DNA from: Faunimonas pinastri
GTDB taxonomy: Bacteria > Pseudomonadota > Alphaproteobacteria > Rhizobiales > Afifellaceae
NCBI RefSeq assembly: GCF_900110915.1
Contig: NZ_FOFG01000008.1
Span: 1-64,000, forward strand
DNA length: 64,000 nt
Direction: 5' to 3'
This document shows, in pieces, positions 9,367 through 19,886 of this stretch. The notes below the pieces were generated by a model that made no database searches, had not been told where the DNA came from, and saw nothing but the letters and a program-made list of their open reading frames with translations. The translations under genes were made by a program, and so were the position numbers. Each line of letters begins with the position of its first letter. Within the stretch, counting starts at the first letter, position 1.

Positions 9367-9395
9367 TTGCAGAACACGAGGTGAACATGTAGCGT
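9367..9395 (+). promoter_or_regulatory. Predicted lexA promoter
   Basis: TTGCAG (9367-9372), a 17-base spacer, and TAGCGT (9390-9395) form a plausible sigma70-type promoter in front of lexA. The LexA operator occupies the spacer and -10, as expected for autoregulation. Confidence 0.55.
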
Positions 9396-9397
9396 TC
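9372..9397 (+). promoter_or_regulatory. LexA (SOS) operator of lexA
   Basis: Two overlapping LexA boxes are visible. GAAC-N7-GAAC lies at 9372-9386 (GTTC-N7-GTTC on the other strand), the alphaproteobacterial SOS box. GAAC-N7-GTTC lies at 9383-9397 and shares the middle half-site. The site is about 50 bases upstream of the lexA start. Confidence 0.85.
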
Positions 9398-9443
9398 GTT
9401 CGTGATTTGTACACGGATCACGACCCGTCCGGCCGAGGATCTC

Positions 9444-10163
9444 ATGCTCACGCGCAAGCAGCTCGAACTTCTTTTGTTCATCAACGAACGCCTGAAGGAA
9501 ACCGGCATCCCTCCCTCGTTCGACGAGATGAAGGACGCTCTGGACCTTCGATCGAAGTCGGGCATCCACCGGCTGATCACGGCGCTGGAAGAACGCGGTT
9601 TCATCCGGCGCCTCCCGAACCGGGCCCGCGCGCTGGACGTGATCCGGCTGCCGGAGGCGATGGCACCCAGCCCCGCCGAGATCCGGCAGCAGGGCTTCAG
9701 GCCGAGCGTGATCGAAGGACGCCTCGGCAAGTCGCCGGAACCCGCCCCTCCTCCGCGTCTCGATCCAGCCCTTCCCGGCGAGATCTTCGAGATCCCCGTG
9801 ATGGGCCGCATCGCTGCGGGCGTGCCGATTTCCGCGATCCAGACGCACAGTCACACCATCGCGGTTCCGCCCGACATGCTGGCCGGTGGCGAACATTTCG
9901 CGCTGGAAGTGCGCGGCGATTCCATGATCGAGGCCGGCATCCTGGACGGCGATACGGTGGTGATCCACAAACAGGATACCGCGAATACCGGCGACATCAT
10001 CGTTGCCCTCATCGACGACGAGGAAGCGACGCTGAAGCGACTTCGCCGCAAGGGCGCCTCCATCGCGCTCGAAGCCGCGAACCCGGCTTACGAGACGCGG
10101 ATCTTCGGGCCGGATCGTGTTCGAATCCAGGGCCGGCTTACGGGATTGTTACGCCGCTACTGA
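9444..10163 (+). CDS. lexA: LexA repressor (SOS regulator, self-cleaving)
   Basis: LexA represses the SOS regulon and cleaves itself when RecA filaments form on damaged DNA. The protein has 239 residues. A winged helix-turn-helix lies at about 1-65, a long linker at 70-110, and an S24 peptidase domain follows. The cleavage site is Ala125-Gly126 (GRIAAGVPI), with catalytic Ser160 in GDSM and Lys198 in ATLKRL. The ATG at 9444 gives the family start [10 protein letters not shown]; an in-frame upstream extension to 9402 would run from the operator region and is rejected. Its 3' end overlaps the 3' end of the converging comEC by 15 bases. Confidence 0.97.
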   Translation: MLTRKQLELLLFINERLKETGIPPSFDEMKDALDLRSKSGIHRLITALEERGFIRRLPNRARALDVIRLPEAMAPSPAEIRQQGFRPSVIEGRLGKSPEPAPPPRLDPALPGEIFEIPVMGRIAAGVPISAIQTHSHTIAVPPDMLAGGEHFALEVRGDSMIEAGILDGDTVVIHKQDTANTGDIIVALIDDEEATLKRLRRKGASIALEAANPAYETRIFGPDRVRIQGRLTGLLRRY

Positions 10164-12452
10164 GCGGTGCCTCCCTGGCGTCCGTGGCGTCGGCGGTATC
10201 GGTCTCGCGCTCATCGCTTGTCCGCTGCCCGACGGCGTTGCGAACCTGGCGCTTCGGCTCTGATGGAACAAGCCCCTCCCAGGGTCGCGGATGCAGGCTG
10301 CGGGCTGCGGCCAAGAGGCTTGTCCCTCCTCCCCTTTCTTGAAGCGGACGGTCTGCGCTTCAGTCCGTTTCAGCTTTGGACCGTCGATGATGAGCCGCGC
10401 CGCGCAAAGGGGCGGAGCCTCAAGCGGCGTCACGATGATGTCGGCGCGGCCGCACTCCTCCGCGAATGCGGCAGGATCGAGCACCTGCGAGACGGTCACG
10501 CCAGTCCGGGCGATGGCGACGCACGCCTCTCTGTCGCAGGACCAGCCGTCGCGAAGATGATCGGACGGCGGGCGAGCCGGGCCTTCCTTGCCGAGGATCT
10601 GCTCGATGGCGAATGACCCCGGCCGGCTGCCCGCGACACCGAGCGCTCCGCTGTCCAGCCTGACGGCGACGGTTCTGCCGTTCGGTGTGACGACGAGATC
10701 CGGCGGGCGCTGCAACAATGGCATCAGCACGAAGCCGAGTGCGATCAGCGGCAAGCCCAGCAGGCGCCAGCGGGACTGCCACAGGACCAGCCAGAGAAAT
10801 CCGGCCATGACGATGGCGAGGCTCAATGTGGGGATCGAAGGAGTGAGCATCGTCGCGCCCCGGAGGGTGCCGACCCAGGCGGCCAGATCCTGCGTGATCC
10901 GAATGCCATGTCCCATGAACCAGAGCGGTACCTGCTCCAGTCCGAACGGGATAACCAGCAGGGCAACAAGCCCCGCCGGCATGACCACGAAGTCCACGAC
11001 CGGCATTGCCAGCAGGTTGCCGAGCAGAGAATAAGGCGAGAACTCCTGAAAGTGGTAGGCGGCGATCGGCGCCGTCGCGGCGCTGGCGACGAGCGTCGTC
11101 ATGCCGATGGCGAAGACCTCGCGCTTCACCTTTCTGAATGCCGCAAGCCCCGGCAGAACGGATCCGTCCGCCGCGATTTCGGTCCGCTCCCGTCGGCTCC
11201 ATGCGGCCCATGCCGCGATCAGGCCGGCGACCGCAACATAGGACATCTGGAAACTCGGCCCCAGGATGCTTTCCGGCTGGATCGCCAGCACGATGAAGAC
11301 GGAAAGGGCGATGTTGCGCATGGAAAGTGCGGGACGGTCGACAAGCACGGCCAGAAACACGACGGCCGCCATCACATAGGCCCGCACCGTGGAGACGGCG
11401 GCCCCGGAAAGCGCGAGATAGATCGTGATGACAGCCAGCGCGGCAATTGCGGACCAGCTGCGGATCGGCCGGTTCAGCGCCAGCCCCGGCCAGAGCGCCA
11501 GCAGCGCGCGCACGGCAAAGAAGGCGGCCCCGGCCACGACCATCATGTGAACGCCGGAAATTGAAAGTACGTGGCTGAGACCCGCCGCCTGAAGGTCCTG
11601 CGTGACCTTCGCCGTAATTCCGTCGCGCTCCCCGACCAGCAAGGCGCCGGCCATGCCCCGCGTATCCGCCGGCAAGCTTTCGTTCAACCGTTCGAGCAGC
11701 CAGCCGCGCAGGCGTTCGATCCAGATACCGGGCGAGCCGCCGCCTGCGTCCGGCAACACCCGCATCTTGCCGAAGGCGAACCCGCTGCCGCCGATCCCAC
11801 TGAAGAAAGCGCTGGCGCGGGGATCGTAGGCGCCGGGAATGGAGGGGCCGGCAAGCGGCATCAGCCGCGCCTTCAATGCGACGCGATCTCCGGCATCCGG
11901 CAACTCGGCTTTCGGCGACAGTGTCAGCCGGACGGCTCCGGGCGTGCGCGCGGTCGGCAGACCCTGGATCACCAGCCGGTCCAGCACCACGCGCGGTCGC
12001 CGTCCGTCTTTGTGGTCGGCCTCCACCACGCGCCCGGAAATATCGGCAGTGATCACGCGCTCAATCTGCGGGGCTTCCAGTCGCTCCACCCGCAGCTTTC
12101 CCACGGTCGCGCCGGCAAGAAGCACTGCGATCACCGTCAGCAAGCGGTGCCGGGTTCCGCGCTGGAACGCGAGGAAGGCGGAGACCGCGAAGACGGCGGA
12201 TGCCAGGATGAGAGCCGGCAGCATCGGCTCGCGCGGCAGCGCGAAATAGCCGATATCACCCAGCCCGAAGATGACGGCGAGCCAGAGAAAACCGGCCCGC
12301 CCCTCAAGCTCGCGCTCGAAGAGGCCGGCGACGTTGCCCGCGAGATCCTCCAGCCGCCACGCGAGGCGTTGCCGTCGCAGGGGCGCGGCGAAGCGCGGCA
12401 GCCAGCGCCTGGCGGCCGTCTCGATCCTTCGTTTCGTGCCCTGCAGATCCAA
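10149..12452 (-). CDS. comEC: ComEC/Rec2 family membrane DNA-uptake protein
   Basis: ComEC/Rec2 forms the inner-membrane channel for single-stranded DNA in transformation. The 767-residue protein has an N-terminal membrane anchor with a DUF4131-like periplasmic domain (about 50-230). The multi-spanning Competence domain (about 260-560) contains the signature [12 protein letters not shown]. The soluble C-terminal part (about 590-730) lacks the HxHxDH motif of a metallo-beta-lactamase domain, as in other alphaproteobacterial members I know, so I do not call it truncated. The start is uncertain: TTG at 12452 is the longest frame and no ATG is near. The gene is divergent from gltX and overlaps the lexA 3' end. 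Natural transformation cannot be inferred from this gene alone. Confidence 0.9.
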   Translation of the reverse strand: MDLQGTKRRIETAARRWLPRFAAPLRRQRLAWRLEDLAGNVAGLFERELEGRAGFLWLAVIFGLGDIGYFALPREPMLPALILASAVFAVSAFLAFQRGTRHRLLTVIAVLLAGATVGKLRVERLEAPQIERVITADISGRVVEADHKDGRRPRVVLDRLVIQGLPTARTPGAVRLTLSPKAELPDAGDRVALKARLMPLAGPSIPGAYDPRASAFFSGIGGSGFAFGKMRVLPDAGGGSPGIWIERLRGWLLERLNESLPADTRGMAGALLVGERDGITAKVTQDLQAAGLSHVLSISGVHMMVVAGAAFFAVRALLALWPGLALNRPIRSWSAIAALAVITIYLALSGAAVSTVRAYVMAAVVFLAVLVDRPALSMRNIALSVFIVLAIQPESILGPSFQMSYVAVAGLIAAWAAWSRRERTEIAADGSVLPGLAAFRKVKREVFAIGMTTLVASAATAPIAAYHFQEFSPYSLLGNLLAMPVVDFVVMPAGLVALLVIPFGLEQVPLWFMGHGIRITQDLAAWVGTLRGATMLTPSIPTLSLAIVMAGFLWLVLWQSRWRLLGLPLIALGFVLMPLLQRPPDLVVTPNGRTVAVRLDSGALGVAGSRPGSFAIEQILGKEGPARPPSDHLRDGWSCDREACVAIARTGVTVSQVLDPAAFAEECGRADIIVTPLEAPPLCAARLIIDGPKLKRTEAQTVRFKKGEEGQASWPQPAACIRDPGRGLFHQSRSARFATPSGSGQAMSARPIPPTPRTPGRHRSVAA

Positions 12453-12540
12453 GATTGCCCGGTTCCGGCCGCGCGCTTGCGCCCCTCTTGGTCTATGCTA
12501 CACAAGCCGCAATCTTCCCAGCCAGACAATTCAAAGATCC

Positions 12541-13959
12541 ATGGCCGACACCATCGTCACGCGCTTCGCGCCATCCCCCACCGGCTTCCTGCATATCGGC
12601 GGCGCCCGCACCGCCCTCTTCAACTGGCTTTATGCCAAGGGGCACGGCGGCAAGATGCTGCTGCGCATCGAGGATACGGATCGCGAGCGCTCCACCGATG
12701 CCGCGATCCACGCCATTATCGAGGGGCTGACCTGGCTCGGGCTGACGTGGGAAGGCGAGCCGATCTCGCAGTTCGAGCGCCGCGAGCGTCATGCCGAAGT
12801 CGCGCGCGAACTCGTGGCCGCCGGCAAGGCCTATTATTGCTACGCGACGCCGGAAGAGCTGACCGCCATGCGCGAGACGGCCCGCGCCGAGGGTCGTCCG
12901 CCACGCTATGACGGCCGCTGGCGCGATCGCGATCCTTCGGAGGCACCGGCCGGTGTCGATCCGGTGATCCGCATCAAGGCTCCGCAGGAAGGGGAAACCG
13001 TGGTCCAGGATCACGTGCAGGGCCGCGTCGCCTTCCCCAACAAGGATCTCGACGACTTCATCATCCTGCGCTCCGATGGGACGCCCACCTACATGCACGC
13101 GGTCGTCGTCGACGACCACGACATGGGCGTGACCCACGTGATCCGCGGCGACGACCACCTCACCAATGCCGCGCGGCAAGGCATTATCTATGACGCGATG
13201 GGCTGGCAGACGCCGGAATGGTCGCACATCCCGCTGATCCACGGGCCCGACGGCGCCAAGCTTTCCAAGCGTCACGGCGCGCTGGGGGTGGAAGCATACC
13301 GCGCCATGGGCTACCTGCCGGAAGCGCTGCGCAACTATCTCTCCCGCCTCGGCTGGGGCCATGGCGACGACGAGATCTTCACCAGCGAGCAGGCGGCCGA
13401 ATGGTTCGAGCTCGATGCTGTCGGCAAGGGCCCTGCCCGCTTTGATTTCGTGAAGCTGCAGAACGTCAACGGCCACTATATCCGCAACAGCGGCGATGCC
13501 GAGCTTGTGAAGGCGATCGAGGCGATCCTGCCGGAGATCGAGGGCGGCCCGGAAATCGCGGCCAGGCTCGATGATGCGGCGCGGTCGAAACTGCTGGCGC
13601 TGATGCCCGGTCTGAAGGAACGCGCCAAGACGCTGGTGGAGCTTATCCACTCCGCCGCGTTCCTCTGGGCGGAGCGACCGCTCGCGCTGGAGCCCAAGGC
13701 TGCCGACCTGCTCGACGGCGATTCCCGCGGGCGTTTGCGCGGTCTGGCGAGCGATCTGGAAGCGGCGGAATGGGAAATCCCGGCCCTGGAAGCCGCCGTT
13801 CGCGCCTTCGCGGAACGGGAAGGCATCAAGCTCGGCAAGGCGGCGCAGCCCCTTCGGGCCGCTCTCACGGGCAGCACGATGTCGCCCGGAATCTTCGATG
13901 TGCTGCTCGTACTGGGGCGCCAGGAGAGCCTCGCACGCATTCGCGATCAGGCACTGTAA
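12541..13959 (+). CDS. gltX: Glutamyl-tRNA synthetase
   Basis: Charges tRNA-Glu, and in bacteria that use the amidotransferase route also tRNA-Gln. The 472-residue class I synthetase has the HIGH-type signature [13 protein letters not shown] at residues 10-22 and the KMSKS-type LSKRHG at about 241-246, followed by the anticodon-binding region. The ATG at 12541 gives the usual start [13 protein letters not shown]; the frame is open further upstream, but that stretch reads over the comEC start and is not typical. Alphaproteobacteria often carry two GltX paralogues, and which one this is cannot be told here. Confidence 0.96.
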   Translation: MADTIVTRFAPSPTGFLHIGGARTALFNWLYAKGHGGKMLLRIEDTDRERSTDAAIHAIIEGLTWLGLTWEGEPISQFERRERHAEVARELVAAGKAYYCYATPEELTAMRETARAEGRPPRYDGRWRDRDPSEAPAGVDPVIRIKAPQEGETVVQDHVQGRVAFPNKDLDDFIILRSDGTPTYMHAVVVDDHDMGVTHVIRGDDHLTNAARQGIIYDAMGWQTPEWSHIPLIHGPDGAKLSKRHGALGVEAYRAMGYLPEALRNYLSRLGWGHGDDEIFTSEQAAEWFELDAVGKGPARFDFVKLQNVNGHYIRNSGDAELVKAIEAILPEIEGGPEIAARLDDAARSKLLALMPGLKERAKTLVELIHSAAFLWAERPLALEPKAADLLDGDSRGRLRGLASDLEAAEWEIPALEAAVRAFAEREGIKLGKAAQPLRAALTGSTMSPGIFDVLLVLGRQESLARIRDQAL

Positions 13960-14014
13960 GGGACCCTTGCAAACACCTTTCGGTTGCCTTGCAGCGCAAC
14001 AGAAAAGGGTCTAG

Positions 14015-14054
14015 GCAGTCCGTGCACTCTCAAACCGCACGGACTGCTCTTCCT
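14015..14054 (+). other. Strong stem-loop between gltX and gltA
   Basis: A perfect 11-bp stem (14015-14025 with 14037-14047; GCAGTCCGTGC) has an 11-base loop, followed by TCTTCCT. The weak T-tract makes it a doubtful terminator for gltX. It may instead sit in the gltA leader. It starts 56 bases after the gltX stop. Confidence 0.5.
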
Positions 14055-14113
14055 GAGCAACGAAGAACCGAATATCCGCGTTCTGCTCCGTGTCGATCCA
14101 AAAGAGGTATCGC

Positions 14114-15403
14114 ATGGGCGAATCTAAAGCCACGCTGTCTATCGGCGAGAAGAGCTGGGACTTCGATATCAAAGAAGGCTCGGTCGGCCCCTCCGTTATC
14201 GACATCAGCACCCTCTACGCCAAATCCGGCCATTTTACGTACGATCCGGGCTTCACGTCCACGGCCTCGTGCGAGTCGGACATCACCTATATCGATGGCG
14301 ACGCAGGCGTGCTCCTCTACCGGGGTTACCCGATCGACGAACTCGCCGAACAGGGCGACTTCCTGGAAACCTGCTACCTTCTCCTGAAGGGCGACCTGCC
14401 GAGCGGCATGCAGAAGGCCGATTTCGTGGAACGCGTCACGCGTCACACGATGGTCCACGAGCAGATGTCGCGTTTCTTCACCGGTTTCCGCCGCGACGCG
14501 CACCCGATGGCCATCATGGTGGCTGTGGTCGGCGCCCTCTCCGCCTTCTACCATGACTCCACCGACATCCATGACCTGCACCATCGGCAGGTCGCGCAGA
14601 TCCGCATGATCGCGAAGATGCCGACGCTGGCTGCCATGGCCTACAAGTACTCGATCGGCCAGCCTTTCGTTTACCCGCGCAACGATCTCGACTACGCCGC
14701 CAACTTCCTTCACATGTGCTTCGCGGTGCCTTGCGAGGAATACAAGGTGAACCCCGTTCTCGCGCGCGCCATGGATCGGATCTTCATCCTCCATGCCGAC
14801 CACGAGCAGAACGCATCCACCTCGACCGTCCGCCTGGCGGGCTCCTCCGGCGCCAATCCCTTCGCCTGCATCGCGGCCGGCATTGCCTGCCTCTGGGGTC
14901 CGGCCCATGGCGGCGCGAACGAGGCGGCACTCAACATGCTGCAGGAAATCGGCAGCGTCGACCGCATCCCGGAGTTCATCGGCCGCGCCAAGGACAAGAA
15001 CGATCCCTTCCGCCTGATGGGCTTCGGCCACCGCGTGTACAAGAACTACGATCCGCGCGCCAAGCTGATGCAGCAGACTTGCCACGAGGTTCTTGCCGAG
15101 GTCGGCGCGAAGGACGATCCGCTTCTCGACGTCGCCATGGAACTCGAGCGCATCGCGCTTCACGACGAGTACTTCATCGAGAAGAAGCTCTACCCGAATG
15201 TCGACTTCTATTCCGGCATCACGCTGAAGGCCCTCGGCTTCCCCACCACGATGTTCACCGTGCTGTTCGCGCTTGCGCGCACCGTCGGGTGGATCGCCCA
15301 GTGGGAGGAGATGATCGAGGATCCGAAGCAGAAGATCGGCCGTCCGCGCCAGCTCTACGACGGCAAGACCAAGCGCGAGTACTCGCCTATCGCTTCGCGC
15401 TGA
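14114..15403 (+). CDS. gltA: Citrate synthase (type II)
   Basis: Condenses acetyl-CoA and oxaloacetate to citrate, entering the TCA cycle. The 429-residue protein is the hexameric type II form, with catalytic His265 (GPAHGGANE), His306 ([14 protein letters not shown]) and Asp364 (YPNVDFYSG). AGAGG lies six bases before the ATG at 14114; an upstream in-frame start at 14090 lacks a binding site. A strong bidirectional terminator follows. The position next to gltX and opposite lpxB is the conserved arrangement in Hyphomicrobiales. Confidence 0.97.
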   Translation: MGESKATLSIGEKSWDFDIKEGSVGPSVIDISTLYAKSGHFTYDPGFTSTASCESDITYIDGDAGVLLYRGYPIDELAEQGDFLETCYLLLKGDLPSGMQKADFVERVTRHTMVHEQMSRFFTGFRRDAHPMAIMVAVVGALSAFYHDSTDIHDLHHRQVAQIRMIAKMPTLAAMAYKYSIGQPFVYPRNDLDYAANFLHMCFAVPCEEYKVNPVLARAMDRIFILHADHEQNASTSTVRLAGSSGANPFACIAAGIACLWGPAHGGANEAALNMLQEIGSVDRIPEFIGRAKDKNDPFRLMGFGHRVYKNYDPRAKLMQQTCHEVLAEVGAKDDPLLDVAMELERIALHDEYFIEKKLYPNVDFYSGITLKALGFPTTMFTVLFALARTVGWIAQWEEMIEDPKQKIGRPRQLYDGKTKREYSPIASR

Positions 15404-15424
15404 TCGGCAGCTTCCCGCAAACAG

Positions 15425-15453
15425 AAAAGCCGGCCCATCGGGCCGGCTTTTTT
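15425..15453. terminator. Bidirectional Rho-independent terminator (gltA / lpxB)
   Basis: AAAAGCCGGCCC-ATC-GGGCCGGCTTTTTT is a GC-rich stem with A-run and T-run flanks, so it can terminate gltA on + and the long lpx series on -. It lies between the gltA stop (15403) and the lpxB stop (15452-15454). Confidence 0.9.
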
Positions 15454-16630
15454 ATGTGCGCCGCTTGGCTGCCAGGGTTTCGAGGACAATGCTCGCCGCC
15501 TTTTCGCTGGGATGCTCGCCGGGCGGAAACGTCATGAGTTCATCGAGACGCCGCCAGCCGTCGAGCTGCCGTCGACGAGCGGGCGTGTTTCGCAGGAGTG
15601 CCGCCGTCTCCTTCGCCAGAACGGCTGGCGACCCCGCCTCGTCCAGGAATTCCGGCGCGATGTTCTCGCCCACCACGAGGTTGGCGAGCACGATGGACTG
15701 AACCTTGAGGAAGCGCTTCAGCATGCGCGCGATCGGGTCGACCCGGTAGGCGACCACCATCGGAACGCCGGCAAGACCGAGTTCAAGCGTCACCGTGCCG
15801 GACGCGGCGAGCGCCGCATGGGCCTGACGGAACGCCGCGAACTTCGCCGCCTCACCGACAACGATCTCCGGCTGCACCGACCATTCCGCCGCGCGCGCCC
15901 GGATCTCCGCTTCCAACCGCGCCACAGCCGGCAGCACCACCCTGACGCCGGAGATCTCCCGCCTGATCAGCGCAAGCGCTTCTCCGAACGGCTTCATCAG
16001 CCGCTCGATCTCGCTGCGGCGGCTACCCGGCAATACCAGTAACACCGGTCCCTCATCCAGAGGTCGACGCTCGCCCGGAGCGGCTCGCAGTTCGTTCAGG
16101 CGCTCGATCAGGGGATGACCGACATAGGTGCATGCGGGACCGCCGAGGCGTCGATGCACCTCCGGCTCGAAGGGAAGCAGCGCCAGCACATGGTCGATGA
16201 AGCGGGCCATCCGCGCGGCCCGCCATGGCTTCCACGCCCAGACGGACGGCGAGACATAGTCAACGATCGGGAGGCCCGGCAGCCGCTTCGCGACCCGCTC
16301 GCCCACCGAATGGGTAAAGCCGGGGCTGTCGATGATGACGAGGATGTCCGGCCCCCACGCGACGATCGCCGTCACGGCCTCGCGGACCCGGCGAAAGATG
16401 CGGGGGAGATGCTTCACCACCGCGCCGATGCCGATGACGGCAACATCGGAGACGGGAAACACCGTCCTGGCTCCGCGCGCGAGCATTCGGTCACCGGCCA
16501 CGCCGTAGAACTCGGCATCCGGGTGCTTCACCCGGATCGCTTCCATCAACGGGGCGGCGAGTTGATCGCCCGATTCCTCGCCGACGACCAGCGCGATCTT
16601 CAGCGGGCGATTCATGATCGTTCCATTCAT
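15452..16630 (-). CDS. lpxB: Lipid-A-disaccharide synthase
   Basis: LpxB joins UDP-2,3-diacylglucosamine and lipid X to form the lipid A disaccharide at the inner face of the cytoplasmic membrane. The 392-residue GT-B/GT19 protein starts with VGEESGDQLAAPLMEAI, the family's donor-side motif, and contains YVSPSVWAWKPWRAARM and LPGSRRSEIERL. The ATG at 16630 overlaps the lpxI stop (ATGA); a second ATG at 16615, preceded by GGAA, is an alternative that would remove five residues. It is the last gene of the - strand series and ends in a bidirectional terminator. Confidence 0.96.
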   Translation of the reverse strand: MNGTIMNRPLKIALVVGEESGDQLAAPLMEAIRVKHPDAEFYGVAGDRMLARGARTVFPVSDVAVIGIGAVVKHLPRIFRRVREAVTAIVAWGPDILVIIDSPGFTHSVGERVAKRLPGLPIVDYVSPSVWAWKPWRAARMARFIDHVLALLPFEPEVHRRLGGPACTYVGHPLIERLNELRAAPGERRPLDEGPVLLVLPGSRRSEIERLMKPFGEALALIRREISGVRVVLPAVARLEAEIRARAAEWSVQPEIVVGEAAKFAAFRQAHAALAASGTVTLELGLAGVPMVVAYRVDPIARMLKRFLKVQSIVLANLVVGENIAPEFLDEAGSPAVLAKETAALLRNTPARRRQLDGWRRLDELMTFPPGEHPSEKAASIVLETLAAKRRT

Positions 16631-17466
16631 TCCGAAAGGCCGTAGAGAAAGAGGCCTTCAGCCTCGAAGGCGGCCAGTGTTTCCGTGCGCCCGGCCATCA
16701 ACGTGCGCCCTGCATCAGCCGCGACACCGGCAAGCCCAGCCCGCTTTGCGCGACGGGCCGTTTCCGGGCCGATGGTCGGCAGGTCGATGCGGGGATCCTG
16801 CCGGGGCTTCACGCACTTCACGAGCACACCGCCTTCGGAGGGAATCCGTCCCGACTTCCGGAGATCGTCCAGCCGCGCCATCAGCCCGTCCGTGCCTTCC
16901 GCACCCTCCAGCGCGACGACCCGGCCGCCCATGGCAACCGCCGCCTGCCCGATATCCAGCCCGCCGATGGCACGCGCGGCATCGGCCGCCTTGCGAACAT
17001 CCTCAAGCGCGTCGGGGGACGGCTCCACCCGGGTGACGCAGCCGGCGCCAAGACTGAGCTCGGGCGCGACATCGAGCGCACTCACCAGCTCGACGCCTTT
17101 TTCCGCAAAGATCTGGGCCACGCCCCGGAGCATGCCGTCGTCGCCGCTCCGCATCATGCGGATGATGCGCGGGATCAGCATCACGGCGCCAAAGTCGGGC
17201 CGAATGGTCCGGTAGTCGGGCCGCCGGCCGATGGCACCGATAAAGATCGCCTGCCGGCACCCTGCACCGGCCAGCGTCTGGAAGAGCTTGCCGATCTCGC
17301 CCCAGCGGATAATGTGCACGGGGAGGCCGGCAAAGCTCAGGGGATCCGCTTCCCCCGCAATCGCCATCACCACCGGTGCTCGGCCGGAACGGACGGCAGC
17401 TGCCGCGACCAGCGGCGGCAAGGCACCGCTGCCGGCGATGATCGCGATCGTTGCGTCGGCCGCCAT
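16627..17466 (-). CDS. lpxI: UDP-2,3-diacylglucosamine pyrophosphatase LpxI
   Basis: LpxI (formerly DUF1009) hydrolyses UDP-2,3-diacylglucosamine to lipid X and replaces LpxH in most alphaproteobacteria. The 279-residue protein has an N-terminal Rossmann-like half beginning IAIIAGSGALPPLVA and a C-terminal half with VKCVKPRQDPRIDLPTIGPET, a conserved stretch of the family. The ATG at 17466 lies 13 bases after the lpxA stop; longer frames would overlap lpxA and lack the family start. Its placement between lpxA and lpxB is the standard one. Confidence 0.95.
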   Translation of the reverse strand: MAADATIAIIAGSGALPPLVAAAAVRSGRAPVVMAIAGEADPLSFAGLPVHIIRWGEIGKLFQTLAGAGCRQAIFIGAIGRRPDYRTIRPDFGAVMLIPRIIRMMRSGDDGMLRGVAQIFAEKGVELVSALDVAPELSLGAGCVTRVEPSPDALEDVRKAADAARAIGGLDIGQAAVAMGGRVVALEGAEGTDGLMARLDDLRKSGRIPSEGGVLVKCVKPRQDPRIDLPTIGPETARRAKRAGLAGVAADAGRTLMAGRTETLAAFEAEGLFLYGLSE

Positions 17467-17479
17467 GCCGGACGCGGCG

Positions 17480-18283
17480 TCAGGCTTCGGCACGATCTCG
17501 CGGCGTGCAGACCGCGCGCTCGCCACCCTCGCGAAGAAAGGCCACGATCAGCTGCACGTCCGGTTGATCCGCGTATTCAGCAGCGACCTTCTCCACGCGA
17601 TCCTTCAGCGTGCCCTCGCCCAAGTGGAAGAGCTCGCGGTAGGCATGGCGAAGCGCATGGATCGCGTCCCGCGAGAAACCGCGCCGCTTGAGGCCCACCA
17701 GGTTGAGGCCGCCGAGATAGGCCCGGTTGCCAAGCACGGAACCGAACGGGATGACGTCGTTCTCGACGCCCGCCATGCCGCCGACAAAGGCGTGATCGCC
17801 GACACGGGTGAACTGGATGATCGCAGCACCGCCACCCACAATCACCGCTTCACCGAGGGACACGTGGCCCGCCAGCATGACGTTGTTGGAGAGGATGACA
17901 CCATCACCGACCGCGCAGTCATGACCCACATGCGAGTTCGTCAGGAACACGCAACGATTGCCGATCGTGGTCGTCATGCGCCCGCCGGTCGTACCGGGGT
18001 TCATCGTCACGCCTTCACGGATCAGGCAGTCGGAACCGATGCTGAGCGTGGATTCCTCGCCGCGATATTTCAGATCCTGCGGCTGGTGGCCGAGCGAAGC
18101 GAAGGGAAAGATACGCGTCCGATCGCCGACGCTCGTGCGTCCCTCGACAACGACATGGCTCTTGAGTTCGCAGCCGTCCCCGAGCGAAACGTTCTCGCCC
18201 ACGACGCAGAACGGTCCGATCTTCACTCCCTCCCCGATCCGAGCGCCCGAGGCTACGATTGCGGTGGAGTGGATCTCATTCAC
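17480..18283 (-). CDS. lpxA: UDP-N-acetylglucosamine acyltransferase
   Basis: LpxA transfers a 3-hydroxyacyl chain from ACP to UDP-GlcNAc, the first step of lipid A synthesis. The 267-residue protein shows the hexapeptide left-handed beta-helix over about residues 1-190, then a helical C-terminal part. His118 and His121 in [11 protein letters not shown] correspond to the active-site pair, His121 matching the catalytic base. The start is a GTG at 18283, inside the fabZ 3' end (8-base overlap), with GGAAGAG upstream. Confidence 0.96.
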   Translation of the reverse strand: MNEIHSTAIVASGARIGEGVKIGPFCVVGENVSLGDGCELKSHVVVEGRTSVGDRTRIFPFASLGHQPQDLKYRGEESTLSIGSDCLIREGVTMNPGTTGGRMTTTIGNRCVFLTNSHVGHDCAVGDGVILSNNVMLAGHVSLGEAVIVGGGAAIIQFTRVGDHAFVGGMAGVENDVIPFGSVLGNRAYLGGLNLVGLKRRGFSRDAIHALRHAYRELFHLGEGTLKDRVEKVAAEYADQPDVQLIVAFLREGGERAVCTPRDRAEA

Positions 18284-18749
18284 TTGACGTCTCTTCCAGC
18301 ATCATCGCGCTGATCTCGGCCTGCGCGACCTTGGTTCCGTCAACGATCGCCTCTGCGCCGAAACGCCAGATGTTGGAGCGGCGGCGAAGCTTCTTGACGT
18401 GGTATTCCACCACGTCGCCGGGAACCACCGGCTTTCGGAACTTGGCGTTGTCGATGGTCATGAAATAGACCAGCCGCGGACGTCCATCCAGCCCCTGATT
18501 GAACGCGCAGAGCGCCGCCGCGGTCTGGGCGATGCCCTCGATCAGCAGGACGCCGGGCATCACTGGATGACCGGGGAAGTGCCCCTGGAAGTGCGGCTCG
18601 TTGATCGTGACATTCTTGATGCCGATGCAGGACTCGTCCCCCTGGATATCCCGGATCCGGTCCACCATCAGGAACGGGTAACGGTGCGGGATCGCCGACA
18701 TCAGCTTGAAGATGTCAGCCGTCTCCAGGGTCTTCACTTCACTGTCCAT
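18276..18749 (-). CDS. fabZ: 3-hydroxyacyl-ACP dehydratase FabZ
   Basis: FabZ dehydrates 3-hydroxyacyl-ACP in fatty acid elongation and competes with LpxA/LpxD for the same acyl pool, which fits its place between them. The 157-residue hot-dog protein has catalytic His57 and Glu71 in [20 protein letters not shown]. The ATG at 18749 overlaps the lpxD 3' end by 11 bases; the longer open frame upstream is only overlap with lpxD. Confidence 0.96.
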   Translation of the reverse strand: MDSEVKTLETADIFKLMSAIPHRYPFLMVDRIRDIQGDESCIGIKNVTINEPHFQGHFPGHPVMPGVLLIEGIAQTAAALCAFNQGLDGRPRLVYFMTIDNAKFRKPVVPGDVVEYHVKKLRRRSNIWRFGAEAIVDGTKVAQAEISAMMLEETSSE

Positions 18750-19830
18750 CTGTTTCTGCTCCTGCCGCCGGCTTCTTCCTGTCTGCTGCCGCGGTAGCCC
18801 CCTGTTTCTGTCTTGCCGCGATCTCGCGCAGCCATTCCCCGATCGGTCGCGCCGGCACGCCGCCCCAGCGCGCGCCTGGCGGCACGTCGCCATGGACGAC
18901 GCTGACAGCGGCGATCTGCGCGCCCATGCCGATGGTGACGTGACCGTTGACCCCGGTCTGCCCGCCGATGGCGACGAAGTCCTCCAGCGTCGAGGAACCG
19001 GAGATGCCCACCTGGGAGACGATCACGCAGTGGCGGCCAATCTGGACGTTGTGCCCGATCTGAACTTGGTTATCGATCTTGGTACCCTCGCCGATCACCG
19101 TGTCGCGGTTCGCACCCCGGTCGATCGTCGTGTTGGCACCGATCTCCACATCGTCCTGGACGATGACGCGCCCGACCTGTGCGACCTTCATGTGCCCCCG
19201 CGGGCTCATGGCAAAGCCGAATCCGTCCTGACCGATACACACGCCGGGATGAACGATGACACGGTTGCCAAGCAGCGCGTTCTGAATGGTGGCGTTCGGC
19301 CCAACCGAGCAGTCTCGGCCGATCGCCACGCCTTCGCAGATCACCGCTCCGGCGGAGATGATCGTACCGCGACCGATTTCGACACCCGGCCCCACGACCG
19401 CACCGAACTCGACGATGACGCCGTCCTCAAGCTTGGCGCCGGGATGGACTGTTCCGTCATGGCGTTCGCCCAGACCGACGGCATTTCCGCCGAAGGCGCC
19501 CTGTGGCCTGAGCGCCTTGGGAAAGGCGGCCGCGAGGTAGCAGGCATAGGCGCGATAAGGTTCGCGCGTCTCCAAAACAGCCACACCTTCCGGCACGCGG
19601 GCCGTGTGGCGCGGCGAGCAGATGCAGGCGACCGCGGAGGTCGTCGCAAGATGCCGGACATATTTGGGATTATCGAGAAAGGTCACATCGCCGGGACCGG
19701 CCGCTTCAAGCGGCGCTGCCCCCGTGACCTCAAGAGAAGGCTCCCCTCTGACGAGAGGCGCCCCGATCAGCCGGGAAAGCTGGTCGAGGCGCATCGGTTC
19801 GGGAGCCGGAAAGAAGCGGGTATCACGCAT
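18739..19830 (-). CDS. lpxD: UDP-3-O-acylglucosamine N-acyltransferase
   Basis: LpxD adds the second 3-hydroxyacyl chain to the glucosamine nitrogen in lipid A synthesis. The 363-residue protein has an N-terminal uridine-binding domain (about 1-105), then hexapeptide repeats, with the active-site region [20 protein letters not shown] charged alanine- and lysine-rich tail of about 25 residues follows the last repeat. It lies 56 bases after bamA, and its 3' end overlaps fabZ. Confidence 0.96.
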   Translation of the reverse strand: MRDTRFFPAPEPMRLDQLSRLIGAPLVRGEPSLEVTGAAPLEAAGPGDVTFLDNPKYVRHLATTSAVACICSPRHTARVPEGVAVLETREPYRAYACYLAAAFPKALRPQGAFGGNAVGLGERHDGTVHPGAKLEDGVIVEFGAVVGPGVEIGRGTIISAGAVICEGVAIGRDCSVGPNATIQNALLGNRVIVHPGVCIGQDGFGFAMSPRGHMKVAQVGRVIVQDDVEIGANTTIDRGANRDTVIGEGTKIDNQVQIGHNVQIGRHCVIVSQVGISGSSTLEDFVAIGGQTGVNGHVTIGMGAQIAAVSVVHGDVPPGARWGGVPARPIGEWLREIAARQKQGATAAADRKKPAAGAETDGQ

Positions 19831-19886
19831 CGAACTCTTCCGGCAAAACGCAGCCGGAGCGCCAGAGGCGCCCCGGGTACTTAGTC

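Noticed and set aside
10149-12452. ComEC as a truncated pseudogene because it lacks a metallo-beta-lactamase domain
   Set aside because: The C-terminal region is continuous and of the type found in alphaproteobacterial ComEC proteins, which commonly lack that domain.
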